Source: Kalmusia sp. IMI 367209 | Lineage: Eukaryota > Ascomycota > Dothideomycetes > Pleosporales > Didymosphaeriaceae | Direction of reading: 5' to 3' | Assembly: GCA_027946365.1 (NCBI GenBank) | Contig: JAPEUQ010000004.1 | Location: 124,001-188,000, forward strand | Length of the DNA stretch: 64,000 nucleotides | In this document: piece after piece, positions 34,235-45,065 of the stretch | Numbering within the stretch: the first letter of the stretch is position 1 | Layout of the letters: each line of letters opens with the position of its first letter | Notes under the pieces: model-generated | What the model saw: only the letters and a program-made list of their open reading frames with translations | What the model was told of the DNA's origin: nothing | The model's database searches: none | Program-made: the position numbers and the translations under genes

Positions 34235-35173
34235 ATGAAGCTACTCTTGCTGCCCGCTGTTTTCGCTTTAGGCTCAGCTACACATTCTGGGCGTTCGAGC
34301 GCCAGGCAACTCGCGACCTTCCCCGGCTTCGCTGAGAACATTGCGGTCCGTCACAGCGGCGATATTCTCGTAACATCCCTTACGACTTCGTCTATTCAGC
34401 TTCTCGATCCAAGAGTGTCAAATGTCACGGTAGCACTCCCTCCCATTCCAGGAGCGAACGGTATCAGTGGCATCGTCGAGGTTGAGAAGGACTTCTTCGC
34501 AGTTGCGGCAGGAATATGGAACACGACCGAGAGACGTGAAACGAATGCGTCTGTCTGGATGATCGACTTCCGACAGTCCCCGTCCACCCGTCCCGCACTA
34601 AAGAAAGTTGTCAACATTCCAGAAACAACGGCATTGAATAGCTTCACGTCAATACCTGGGTCCTCGATTGTGCTTGGATCAGACTCGAACGTTGGCGCTA
34701 TTTATTCCATCGACATCGGAAGACGAACATACTCAATAGTGAACCAGGACAATGCTTTGGCACCGCCAGGACCAGCGCCCTCGCTCGGTGTAAACGGCAT
34801 CAAGGTCTACGGCTCATATTTGTATTTTGCGAACAGTGGTACGGGCGTTCTCGGTCGCTTTCCTATCTCGCGCACTGGATTAGCCACTGGGCCAGTACAA
34901 CCGGTGTCCCAGTTCAACGGTTCGACATACTCGGGTCCTGATGATTTTGTTATTGACGAAGATGGGACTGTATGGATTAGCTTTCACCCGAACACTATCT
35001 ACAAGGTTGATAAAGATGGAAAACAAGAGGCAGTCGTCAGCGGTGACCAAATCCTAGACCCGACAAGCGTGACTTTGGGACGCGGAGGGGAAAAGGGTAA
35101 GCGGGTTCTTTATGCTTCTGTAAATCTGTTGGGCGAACAGATTATTGGCGGAGTCGCTGAGATTGAAATATGA
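34235..35173 (+). CDS. Secreted beta-propeller protein, SMP-30/gluconolactonase-like
   Basis: Intronless, 312 residues with a signal peptide (MKLLLLPAVFALGSATHSG). The body shows the repeating blade pattern of six-bladed SMP-30/gluconolactonase-type propellers: ENIAVRHSGDILVTSLTT, GISGIVEVEKDFFAVAAGIW, LGVNGIKVYGSYLYFANSG, GPDDFVIDEDGTVWISFHPN and DPTSVTLGRG...VLYAS. The NG in GVNGIK and the PDD in GPDDF sit where metal-site residues often occur. A hydrolase or lactonase role is possible but the substrate is unknown. The ATG at 34235 is chosen over an upstream one because it begins the signal peptide. Confidence 0.82.
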   Translation: MKLLLLPAVFALGSATHSGRSSARQLATFPGFAENIAVRHSGDILVTSLTTSSIQLLDPRVSNVTVALPPIPGANGISGIVEVEKDFFAVAAGIWNTTERRETNASVWMIDFRQSPSTRPALKKVVNIPETTALNSFTSIPGSSIVLGSDSNVGAIYSIDIGRRTYSIVNQDNALAPPGPAPSLGVNGIKVYGSYLYFANSGTGVLGRFPISRTGLATGPVQPVSQFNGSTYSGPDDFVIDEDGTVWISFHPNTIYKVDKDGKQEAVVSGDQILDPTSVTLGRGGEKGKRVLYASVNLLGEQIIGGVAEIEI

Positions 35174-35932
35174 GGACACTTTAGCTGAAAGAGCGTTGGA
35201 TATGTGCAGAACTTTCGCAAAATGTTTGAACGCTTGTATTTGGAACTTATTGAAGCCCACAGGGGCATTAGAATACAAATGAGGGAGCATTGTATTGGTA
35301 TCCCAGGGTGTTTATAACTATATCTGTGTTTATAACTTTATCAATGTCAAAAACGCTATGTTCCATCCATCTATGCTTACTTCAGGAGCTGCTAATATTT
35401 AAGTCCCCATTGGCTATAATATGCTAAATGTAAAAATTTGGTATTGGTATAGTATTTTTTCCTTATTACGTATGCCAACACAAAATTTATTTCAATGCAT
35501 CAGTTACCTAAGAATCAAGGTCATGTTCGCATAAAAACTTAGGGGGTTGGGGCTGCTCAACCGTGGTGCCATCGACTTCGCCGAGGCTGAAAGGTTCGTT
35601 GACGACCCGCGAAACGTACGCCTAAGAGCGGATTTCAAAGTATTGCGAGATACTATCAAAGCTTCAGGAAGCGGGTTCAAGGCTATCAATTCATCTCGCT
35701 TCAATTTCTTGACGTCTTGCGCTTTACTATGCGCACTTGACTTAGTAATGATTCTGATGAGACAGCCAACCAAGTACACGGCAAGTACGAGTGTGGTAGC
35801 AACGCCTTCGCGACCAGCCCAACGCTATTACCAGCGCAGAATCAAAACCCCAACTTACCACACTTTTATGTCACCTTTTAAATATACCATGGGCCCCACA
35901 TTCTTTCGCTCGATATCAAATCTCAACTCACG
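35174..35932. other. AT-rich intergenic stretch with ambiguous small frames
   Basis: From 35280 to 35500 the sequence is AT-rich. Between 35504 and 35940 both strands carry open frames of 90-130 codons. The minus frame encodes a possible membrane segment (LVLAVYLVGCLIRIITK) and the plus frame reads FAEAERFVDDPRNVRLRADF. Neither has a convincing ATG plus splice model, so I leave the stretch unassigned. Confidence 0.4.
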
Positions 35933-36957
35933 ATGCTGAACCTCCTTGCCTCCATCGCCAAAAATGGCTGGCGAGAGACCTTCCGCATAATCTACTTCGA
36001 AGATACAGCAATCCGCAAAAAGCCCGTACAAAGATACGCTCACGTTCGGAGACGCGATAGGAAAGGAAGGAAGACGCCTACTGCTGTCTATCAGCGCGTT
36101 GAAACGGAGGCTGACCAGGGAGTAACGAAGATATACAGGAAAGTCGGTGACGGATATTTATCATTAGACGATGAAGAAGAGGTTGTGCTGAGGAAGAAGA
36201 CCAGAATTGAAGGGGAGAGGGGGAGGCAGGCGAAACAGCTGGCGGAAAGTTTGGCAGATGAAGAGTGTAGTGATACTCGGGTGACGGCCAGGAAAAGAAG
36301 GGTTAAAAGGTCTAAGGAGCGTCACGTACGATTTATGCTCTGATCTTTCTATTTTCATTTGATTCAGCTTTAAGTAGTAGCCAAGGTGGCTAAAACAAAG
36401 ACTAGGTCAACACCTCGGCAGGCAAAAGCTCGAGACGCAGGGATGGACGAAGGTTTTCACAACGCAGCGACAGCCGGGTCCGCGTTCAGTCACAATGTTC
36501 AACCAGACCACGATCAGTGAACCTTGAAAGCTCTAGCTGTGAAGCACCACTCTCCTCTGAGCGATCCAACGCGAAGGCAAGACTCATTCATCAATACGAT
36601 GTTCACGACTCCGAAGAATCCCAATCCTCAGAACCTTCAACATCTGAATCTCTGAAATCAGACACACCCTCGGCGAGCAAGGACGGCAGTCCTAACAGAA
36701 GATCATACGACAGCGCAAACGACGAGCTAGTGCGGAGCCCGTTCTCGCAGCCAAGTATGAATAGGCGAGACTCTCATGCTTTTGTGTTTGGCGAAGATGC
36801 ACTGGCTCCATCACCTCCGGAGCGAATGGAGGATAGCGATACGGTACCTCCAATGAATACCGGCGATCTGGCAAGGGCGAGAAATTTGCCGTCAAGGCGG
36901 ACGCAGAAAGTGAGCTTTGGAGGCATCTCGGAGGGCACCGGGAAGAAAAAGGGGTAG
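35933..36957 (+). CDS. Orphan basic, Ser/Arg-rich protein (two exons)
   Basis: No family recognised. Exon 1 is 35933-36325 and exon 2 is 36406-36957, phase 0, with an 80-bp intron starting GTACGA and ending ACTAG. The product has 314 residues. The first 45 residues (MLNLLASIAKNGWRETFRII...) may form a helix or an organelle-targeting region. Residues 35-135 are strongly basic with an acidic patch (LSLDDEEEVVLRKK), and the C-terminal half is low-complexity Ser/Pro/Glu-rich, probably disordered. A nuclear or RNA-associated role is only a guess. The model rests on frame continuity across a consensus intron. A further upstream exon is possible. Confidence 0.5.
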
Positions 36958-37070
36958 CATTATTCCCACACAAAAAAAAAAGGGCCAATGCATTAGTTAC
37001 GTAGAACGTCATCAATATGCTTCTGTACCATGCCGCTACACGAAAGTCACCACAGATCTTTTTATGTTTA

Positions 37071-37982
37071 TCAACCTACGACTGCCCCGCCATCCGCCTC
37101 CCACCTTAATCCATCCCCCATCCAAGCGCTCACAATCCAACAACAAACCATCAAATCTCTCCTCCATCCCTCCCTCCCAGCCGCATGCCCTACCTCAATC
37201 CCCTTCCCATCCTCCCATGCAACCTCCTCCCACTCCCATCCTCCAAACACCCCCTTCACACTAAACAATAACCGTTTATTCCATTCCTCCTCAGCCCGAT
37301 ACCCATACTTGTTCATCCTAGCCTCGTTCTCAGGCCGCAGCGCATCCCGCGTCGCACTCCTCGTCCAATGCCACACTTTCACCCCGCCCCTGCCCAGTAG
37401 ATTCTTTGACGAGTGGAAGGTGACGATGCCGGAGAGGGCGCTGGAGCGCCGCCCCCGCATTTCGAAGGTGCGGGAGAAGTTTGTGGTGGTGAGGGGGGCT
37501 TGAACGATGCAGGTGTAGAGGGTGGTGGAGTCGTCGTAGAGTGGTAGTGAGCTAGAGTGGGAGAGAGCGCGCGCTTCGGCGGGGAGGAGACGGCGCATGC
37601 TGAGTTTGGTGGGTTTGCCGCTATGGGAGAGGTCTTGCTTGAGGTGGTAGCGGGGGAGATTGCTTGTTCTGGTGGTGCAGATGAAGGGGGCGGAAAGGAC
37701 GAAGTTGCGGGCTAAGGCGTCGGCGGGGGTGTACGTGGGTGGGAGATCCGAGGATGTGTGAAGAAGAGTTGGTGCGAGATTTGGGTCGTAGGTTTCGAGG
37801 TCAGAGCGTGAGGATGCTGTTTGGGAAGTGTGTGCTGATGTGGAAGGTTCTAGGGATGTCTGCTGGCTGCATAGACTCTGTGGTGTATCTTTTGCTGAGC
37901 CTCTTTCCGTTTCAAGTCCGTAGTCATCTGGTACCCTTCTCTCGCTTCTCGCGATGGTCGCGGAGTATGGTGGAGCTTCCAT
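37071..37982 (-). CDS. Conserved-looking fungal protein of unknown function
   Basis: Intronless, 303 residues, ATG at 37982. The first 90 residues are Ser/Thr-rich and disordered-looking, ending in DLPPTYTPADALARNFVLSA. The remainder is a compact beta-rich domain with PRYHLKQDLSHSGKPTKLSM, LYTCIVQAPL and the mid-domain RTFEMRGRRSS. It then has KVWHWTRSATRDAL and a Trp-rich C-terminus (GGWEWEEVAWEDG). The pattern recalls tubby/LURP-like beta-barrel proteins found in many ascomycetes, but I cannot confirm this. No signal peptide or membrane span. Confidence 0.62.
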   Translation of the reverse strand: MEAPPYSATIARSERRVPDDYGLETERGSAKDTPQSLCSQQTSLEPSTSAHTSQTASSRSDLETYDPNLAPTLLHTSSDLPPTYTPADALARNFVLSAPFICTTRTSNLPRYHLKQDLSHSGKPTKLSMRRLLPAEARALSHSSSLPLYDDSTTLYTCIVQAPLTTTNFSRTFEMRGRRSSALSGIVTFHSSKNLLGRGGVKVWHWTRSATRDALRPENEARMNKYGYRAEEEWNKRLLFSVKGVFGGWEWEEVAWEDGKGIEVGHAAGREGWRRDLMVCCWIVSAWMGDGLRWEADGGAVVG

Positions 37983-38561
37983 TGTGTGGGGAAAGCCCGG
38001 GATGCACCCTAGCAGATAGCGCGGGGGCTGAATGGTATGTATATGTATTGTTCAACGGATACACTACTAAGCGGTCCTTGCAGGCTTCTTCCATGATGGC
38101 AGGCGGTAAGCTGCTGAGGGCATACTGCGCCTCGATGCCTTGTGTGGTCTTCGGTATGAGGCTGACCTGTGAAGTCAGGCGGCTATTTGGCTTTAGGCGG
38201 CCCAGGTATTGGCTCTCGGCTCGTATCAGATGAGCTCAACACGCAGTGGACCGGCCAAGGCCATATAAACATCGAGCCGACCCATCGCCCAACCTTTCCT
38301 CCTCGCCCTCGCGGCCGCGTTCTACCAGGAGTGTCGCTGAAGGGATGTAAGATGTAAGGATGAGGTACACGGAATGCGCCCCGCATTTGGCCGCCAAGAC
38401 GGCAAGCGGCGCTCACCATCACGCAACCGCCTGCCGTCTCGAGATGCCATAGCTCCAGAGCTCCCAGCTATCGCTACTCAGCAACAGATTGTTCGCGTCT
38501 CAATGTAGCCAAACGCACGCATCCCGCTTGAACTCAACCGCGCGACGCTGACGTCGCCAAT
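37983..38561. other. Divergent intergenic region
   Basis: About 580 bp between the unknown-function gene (minus) and the glycosyltransferase gene (plus). It includes a GGCCATATAAACATC stretch near 38258 that could act as a TATA-like element, roughly 300 bp upstream of the start. Nothing else recognised. Confidence 0.45.
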
Positions 38562-40193
38562 ATGCCGCTGCTCACGCCCTCACGCGCCCTCGTTGTCCTG
38601 GTCTCGTTCTTACTCGTGAGCTTCCTCTGGACATTTGGTCTGCCGCACCAATACGCCACGCCTACACTGCCCATTACCAGTCATGGCACGCAGCCCGAGA
38701 AACCTGTCGTAGGGCAGCTAATCCCTGAACCGTTGGTTGAGGGCGCTGGCGGAGGAGATGGCACATCGGATACCGGAAAGGTCGGCGACACAAAGGACAA
38801 GGACACGCCTACAACGCTCACGACCAAATATGTGGCCAGCCCGACAATATCACCATCGGCCGCAAACGTGGGCCCTGAGACCAGCTGCAAGGACGTGCGC
38901 GGTGCATCGGATGTAATGGTCATTGTGCGGACGAGCAAGGCGGAGATGGATGGCAAGGTGCCAGTCCACCTCAAGACGCTGCTTTCCTGCGTCTCGAACT
39001 TCGCCATCTTCAGTGACTACGCCGAGACAATCGACGGTTTCCCACTATACGACGCGCTAGACACCATCACAAATACTACGAAGTCGGCACACAATGAGTT
39101 CCTCGAGTACGATAAGATGCAGGAAGACAAGGAATACAGACCTAGCGTGGGCAAGACAAGGGCACTGGACAAGTGGAAATTCTTGCCTATGGTGTACAAG
39201 ACGGCGGTAATGGTCCCGAGCCACAGATTCTATTTCTTCATCGAGGCCGACACAAGCTTGAGCTGGACGAATCTGCTACAGTGGCTAGACCGCCCCGACT
39301 ACCGCATCCCATACTATAGTGGCGCGCCCAAAATAATCGACGATAAAAGGTATGCGCAGCACGGACCCGGTATAATGCTGTCATATGGCGCCCTGCAACA
39401 GTACATCACGACATATGAGGAGCGCTATGTGACCCTGTGGGAGTCGCACGTTGGCGCTGAGTGCTGCGGAGATCTCGCCCTGGCGAAAGCCATGAAGGAG
39501 TCACGCGTCGAGTACTACTCTTCCTTCCCCCTACTACAAACCTCGACGCCAAGCACGCTAGATTGGACACAGAAATTCTGGTGTACGCCCATTGTATCCT
39601 GGCAACACATGTCCACTGCCGAGATCGACACTGTTTGGGATGCCCACAAAGACTGGACACAAGAACACGGTTGGGCCGTGCCATACGTTCACCGCAACGC
39701 TTTCGAACACTTCGTCAAGCCGAACCTGGCGGAGAAGAAAGATGACTGGGACAACATCTCCTCAGACACGCATATCAAAGCCGAGAAGGGCCGGCAAGAA
39801 CAGCTGGCGAAACAGAAAGCAGAGGACCCAACGGGTAAAACGTCCTCGGAGAAGCCTAAAGACAGTACGAAAGACACGCCCAAAGCCGATGACTCTCCCT
39901 CGAAACGCGACTCACCTGACGCAGACAAAGTCGGTGCTACCGTTGTCAATGCCGCAGATAGCCCTTCAAACTGCCAGGCTTTCTGTCATCAAACTGATGA
40001 CTGCCTCCAATGGAAGCACACCACGGCCGGTGACGGCGAGTGCCACCTCGGGAAAGCCCTGCGCCTCGGGGCACAAGTTGAGCATCCAAAGGCCGACGAG
40101 AAGTGGACGAGCGGGTTCATACTGGATCGCATTACGAAGGTCACGGATGAATGGGGACGGTGCGAGAAGCCTGAGTGGAGGTTCAATCAGTAG
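38562..40193 (+). CDS. Golgi type II glycosyltransferase, GT31/DUF604-like, with C-terminal PAN-like domain
   Basis: Intronless, 543 residues. A short cytosolic tail and signal anchor (ALVVLVSFLLVSFLWTFGL, 9-27) are followed by a disordered Thr/Asp stem. The catalytic domain spans about 107-395, with ALDKWKFLPMVYKTAVMVPS and the DxD-like FIEADTSLSW. Further matches are YYSGAPKII, a QHGPGIMLSYGAL acceptor-site segment and ECCGDLALAKAM. These match fungal DUF604/GT31-family transferases. A Lys/Asp/Ser-rich linker leads to a small Cys-containing module (NCQAFCHQTDDCLQW) like a PAN/apple domain, a plausible carbohydrate- or protein-binding add-on. It probably modifies secreted glycoproteins or glycans; donor and acceptor unknown. 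Confidence 0.85.
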   Translation: MPLLTPSRALVVLVSFLLVSFLWTFGLPHQYATPTLPITSHGTQPEKPVVGQLIPEPLVEGAGGGDGTSDTGKVGDTKDKDTPTTLTTKYVASPTISPSAANVGPETSCKDVRGASDVMVIVRTSKAEMDGKVPVHLKTLLSCVSNFAIFSDYAETIDGFPLYDALDTITNTTKSAHNEFLEYDKMQEDKEYRPSVGKTRALDKWKFLPMVYKTAVMVPSHRFYFFIEADTSLSWTNLLQWLDRPDYRIPYYSGAPKIIDDKRYAQHGPGIMLSYGALQQYITTYEERYVTLWESHVGAECCGDLALAKAMKESRVEYYSSFPLLQTSTPSTLDWTQKFWCTPIVSWQHMSTAEIDTVWDAHKDWTQEHGWAVPYVHRNAFEHFVKPNLAEKKDDWDNISSDTHIKAEKGRQEQLAKQKAEDPTGKTSSEKPKDSTKDTPKADDSPSKRDSPDADKVGATVVNAADSPSNCQAFCHQTDDCLQWKHTTAGDGECHLGKALRLGAQVEHPKADEKWTSGFILDRITKVTDEWGRCEKPEWRFNQ

Positions 40194-40634
40194 CGTTGGT
40201 GGATCAAATGGGTTTTTGCTTCTTGACTGTGTTTGTTACGTGTTATCCTGCTGCTTGTACGTTCTTGTGCATATGTTTGATTCAGGCTTGGATTGGTGCT
40301 GGGGAGTTGAGCGCGGTGCGGAGGCGTTCTAGGGTGCGGGCCTTATGTATACCCCTGTAGTATCTACGAATGTATGTTTATGACACCATATTCATGGAAT
40401 CATCTGCAAGAGCTTATACTAAGGATGAACATGACCAAGCATTATGTTTCCTGGGACACCTAAAGTTCAATTTAGAAGTCCAACCTCCTACTCAAACGAA
40501 AGTCCAACCTCCCTCCGCCCCCTTGCAGTGTAGTACAATCTCTTATGCCTCCCTTGATAACGCGTAGCATTGTCATCCATACCATCCTAGCTCGCACCAT
40601 GAAATCGGGACAAGATATAAGCGTAGAGAAATCC
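40194..40634. other. Convergent intergenic spacer
   Basis: About 440 bp between the glycosyltransferase 3' end and the damaged NACHT locus. No feature recognised. Confidence 0.5.
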
Positions 40635-43600
40635 TCAAAGGCACATGTTAGATTTGAGGCTTCGCTGAAGAACAGATGACTTACCTAATAAAGCGAGAAC
40701 GAGGTACACGAGCTTCTGGTAGAAGAATGACAAATGGTGACGTTTGTGTCTCGATACTAGCGGACTGCTCGGAGTGTCCTCAGGCGCTAGAGTAGCTTCT
40801 GAATCGAGAAATTCGATGCTGAGTCTTTCTAAAGGTGGTGTGTTGTCGTCAATGGCCTCCACTGGAGCATCGAGCATGGCTTGTTTGGTCGCTGATTTTG
40901 TGCTCCCTGTAGTCTTGATCGCGTCGATGAGGCCCAGGATTTCCGCTGCGTTCTCGAAGTCGCACAGCTCTACCATCTCAAATCGATTCTTCTGTTTCCG
41001 TAAACTACGGTACTTATGATCTTCCATGTCGGTGACCCCAGTCGTTTTTTCCAGCCAGTATATACATCGCCCTTCACTATTATCGCTAGTTTACCTAAGC
41101 ATAATTTCAGTCCCTCTACATACGTCAACTTGTGGTCTTCAAGAGTCATATTAACTTGTCTTTCATAAATCAGCTCGTCGCCAGCAGTGTTGGAGGGCAT
41201 TTGATATACCGAGAACTTAAATCCCAACGAGCTTGACGCGATCTGAGGCCTTGGATAACACATGCGAATAACATAGACCTATTGTCATCATGGCTTGACA
41301 GAGTGGGATCGTGCTTGAGCTTCCATTCGACGTAGTCGAGGTTACCGAAAGAAGCCAGCATGTAACACGGAACTATTTTCGGAACATTCTTATCATGAAT
41401 AAACTTCAGCGGTTCTTGTGCCACACCAAGATAAAACATATCGATTGTATACCCGTCTATTATCGGCAAACCTAGCTCTCTCTGTCGCATTTCCTTTCCC
41501 AGCGCCGCTAGAAGATCGTCCGGCATATCATACTGCCTCTTACGACTCAAACGATAGATCGGAAGGACAGAGCAGATGTAACGGGCCACAACAAGGTCCT
41601 TGGATATGGCCTTATCAGCTGCACGTAGTTGTCCAAGTAGCATCTGGGCAAAGATATCGGCGAGGGACAAGCCCTCAAGGTCAACAGACATGGCTTCTTT
41701 CGTGGTAGACTGTTGTAGGAATTCCGCAACCGATCTATGTGTGAAACCCGTGCAATGTCCCAGTGATTCTGGATCCAGCACAAGTCGTTGGAGTTCCAGC
41801 AGGCCTTAACAATTTCCAAATAACATTTTCTCCGCTGTGGCAAGGTCCATATTTTGGTGTGTTTGTCCCTCGGTATCTTGTTGTCCACGTTGTGATAGGG
41901 AGGCATTATCCTCCAAAGCAAAACGTGGATTCTTCACGTACTTGTCCAAATTCAACACTGGAATAAGGGGCATATGGTATCCCCTAGGGCGCAGAATCAT
42001 CAATTCGAGGAGAATATATGCATTTCCTTTCCTTTGCTCTTGGATGGATGTGAGCAAATGCTTGGAAAAGGGCGTCGAGTTGTCGTGGTAAGGAATCCAA
42101 TGTGGCTTCAAAATCAGAAACACCGAGACCGGTTTGGATTGACTTGCGAAGCTCATTCATAACTAGGACCACCCACAAGAAAATGCCATTGGAGTAAAGC
42201 ATTATTTTTTCAATAATATGCTCATTGGTCTCCATAGAAGCCACATCGCTAAGCTTCCTCCAAGCGTACTGTCTCGTATCACGTTGTGTCAGATCTTGCA
42301 GTCGAAGTCTTTTGTTTGGATCGAACGCATTAAAGAAGACGTTCTCTTCTCGACTCGAGACACACACTTTGATTAATCCAGGGGAAGAGGAGACCCAACT
42401 AGCAATCATTTCGACGAGCTCTTGATGGTCGTTCTGAAGTGAGGCATCGGCCTGCTCATCGAGTGCATCTATAGAGAAGCAAATTCGGTGTGTCCTGTGA
42501 ATATTTGCATGGAGTAGTGTGTTGAAAGCATCCTCAACCGTGTCATCTCGGATGGAATCGACTTTAGCCTCGCGGAAAGGCAACATGTTAGGTTGACATG
42601 GTAGGCTTTCGACTATGTCCTGCCAAAGGGATGGAAATGCGATATGAATAAGTTCGGGGCACTCCTTGAGCAAATCGTACACCAAGCCTCTGCGTAGTGC
42701 TTTCATAGAATTCTGCCACTCTGTACCTATTCTCCAAAAGAAGAAGCTGACCAAAGCCAGTCGCCGGTCACCTGTGCCTGGTGAGACAAAAGCATATTCT
42801 GGGAATATCAGTGACATACCTGCCCATTTACGTAATTCGCCAATCGTATTGGGGTGTCCAAGTATGAAATCCGTAAGTGTCGACTTCCCAGAGCCTAGCT
42901 TCCCTGCAATATGAAAGATGCCATTCTCTTGTGATAGCCAGGTACGAAAAAGCTTACGTCTCTCGCACACGTGGTTAGATTTGACACTGGCTTCGTCTTC
43001 TAGAATCCAACGAAATGTCTCAAAATGGGCCTTGTCAACAGAATCAAATCGTCTGTGCAGATCAGGATGGTAGAGCAGACGCATTATCTGATTTCGAGCG
43101 ATGGCTTCTTTCACCGCCTGTGGGAGTTGGACGACTTTCTGGATCTCCATCAGAATGTCCTCACCGAACGATGATAGTGATGACAGCCCACTTCGGAGCT
43201 GGTTCCGACTTGCGTCTAGATTTCGGATGATCGTGTTTGATTGAGTTTCAGTGTGTGTAGTAAGCGATAGTAACCTGTTTCTAATCTCTGCACTAGTTGA
43301 ACGTTAGCATTTACCAGCACAGAGACATGGCCGAGCAAACCTTGTGACGTGACTGAGATGGAGATGCAGCTGCGATCGGCAGGGGTCAAGCTTCCGTTCG
43401 AGCTCACACTTCTCGTTTGCATACTTCAATTTTCGTATGGTGGACCGTTGTAGCTTCGAACATGGAGCTCGAATTCTTGGCGGAGGTCTTTTTAAGTAGC
43501 TCCAGTATCTCAAGCGATAACTTGCGACATTCGGAAGCGAGGTTTTGTAGGCCTCTCTCATGTTCGTTGCTGCGCGTGGTGTCCGGCGTCTCCAATTTGC

Positions 43601-43765
43601 GTGAAAGTTTGTGCATTGCTTTCGTAACGTCTTCCATTCTTTGGTCATCGTGCGTCAAGCCAGAAGTGGATTGTCCAATCTCTTTCGCTGTACTGAGAAT
43701 TTTTAACCTGAATCTACGAACTGTATAACACTCGCGGCGAGACCGACTGCTGTAACCGGATCCAT
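40635..43765 (-). pseudogene. Second NACHT/NLR gene, multiply frameshifted
   Basis: Starts MDPVTAVGLAASVIQFVDSG at 43765, a classic N-terminal module of fungal NACHT proteins. The frame breaks next to an A5 run near 43700 and again next to an A4 run near 43432. A 48-bp intron near 43340-43293 then leads into DILMEIQKVVQLPQAVKEAI and a good NACHT domain, with Walker A GKLGSGKS and sensor strand VCVSSREE. Another shift lies at a T4 run near 42066 (LDALFQ to SKHLLTSIQ). The downstream repeat region has an in-frame TAA at 41806-41808 (LFGNC-stop-GLLELQ) and at least two further frame changes before 40635. The lost product would have been roughly 950 residues. Decay, or assembly error at homopolymers, explains the pattern. 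Confidence 0.72.
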
Positions 43766-43885
43766 GTTGATGGTCACATGAGCGGCATCAGCTCTTCGAC
43801 AGATGACAAGGAAGCGATTGAGAGACAAACGAGGCGACAAGTAAGATATGGTTGAGAGGATAGTTAGGAGCGAAAGCAGAAGGAG

Positions 43886-43926
43886 AAGACTCCTTAGTGA
43901 TAGAAGAGAAGGAGCGACGTGGACGC
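43886..43926. repeat. Short dispersed repeat, copy 1
   Basis: Plus strand reads CCTTAGTGATAGAA then GAGAAGGAGCGACGTGGACG. The second copy near 49894-49933 matches at about 28 positions in 35 with a 4-base gap. It may be the edge of an old transposon; too short to classify. Confidence 0.4.
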
Positions 43927-44866
43927 GGAGCGAACCTCGCAGCGAAGCCCCTCACTGTGTTGCCTCCCACAAGCTCCGCAACGGTGCGTCAGCGTACAAC
44001 AAGTAATACCAAGAGGCTTCACCCACTGACTCGATTAGTGCTGGGTTCTCACCTTGTGCTCGCTCAGCCGAAGCAGCCTCCACTCGTTGCGTCGTGGAGT
44101 ATTGGGCATGAACGACTCTAATGTAGCGAGATGCACGTATTTCCCTACATGATTAGTTCATGAGCTAGGGTTACTCAGGACGCAGTTAATGTTCATCAAG
44201 TCCGATCTAGGCGAAGGCGAAGAGGGCATGGAGGAGAAGCAGCGGGTGAAGTATACCTAGGAGTCATGCGAAATCCGTCCCCTGGGGTCTGGCCTATATT
44301 AGAAGCGGGTAGGGTTAGAACCTGATCTACTCCCATTGAATTGGAAACAAGGTGCGGGGGGTAAGCCCTGAGAATGTCTCTACCATATCATGAAGAAGAG
44401 ACTGAATGAGACTATGGAAAGACCTTGGTAGCTCGACTCCATGGCGCCAGAAGAAGTGGACGAGGACTAGCTTCTTGTTACCTTCCGGATGTCAGCATAC
44501 AGTACCTCGACTAGAAACGCTGTATGATGTAATGATAATAGTGACTCTAGAACAGAAGTACCAACTAGCCTGCACAGGTGTTCAGCGGCATTTCGTCGCA
44601 CATATGTAGCGCACAGGGTAATAAGATACCACAGCAGCTGGTTCGTGCTTTGTTGTCGTCTTCTGTCGGCACTCGAACGATCGAATGGCTGGTATGAGCT
44701 GCGTTGTTGTGTTCCAAACGAGGTTGAGTTGGCACGATCGTGGTTGCTCAAGCGGAAAGCACAGTGACTGATGCAGTGAGTGAGGCAAGAACGATCACGC
44801 AGTCCCTCACATTCATCGTGCACACTTGTGAACAGAGGGGCGCTTGTAACAAGCGAGGGTATTCCT

Positions 44867-44884
44867 AAAAAAAAAAAAAAAAAA
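44867..44884. repeat. Poly-A tract, 18 bases
   Basis: Uninterrupted A18 on the plus strand, followed by GAGACTGAGC. It could be an insertion scar of a polyadenylated retroelement or a simple homopolymer. No target-site duplication was identified. Confidence 0.8.
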
Positions 44885-45065
44885 GAGACTGAGCAATTCT
44901 GTCTCAGTAAACCGCGCGACTGCAAGAGGCGCCCGCGCATGCCCGATCCTTATAGCACATCCCGCGGTGGAGTGTTGTACCAAACGCCACCTCTATGTCC
45001 AGCGCCCGCGATAGCGTCATAAAAAATAGCCATCCCATATATACATATCATAACTCATAACCCGT

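Larger units (their letters stand above)
43766..45065. other. Intergenic, about 1.3 kb, possible repeat debris
   Basis: Contains an 18-base A run and a short motif shared with another site (listed separately). Short frames around 44400-44600 have no recognisable content. No intact mobile element seen. Confidence 0.45.

Noticed and set aside
35504..35939. Overlapping frames on both strands, one with a possible membrane helix
   Set aside because: No ATG-to-stop model; the only intron candidate linking to an upstream minus exon is 34 bp, too short to trust.
43897..44121. 74-codon plus-strand frame
   Set aside because: Overlaps the short dispersed repeat and has no protein-like features.
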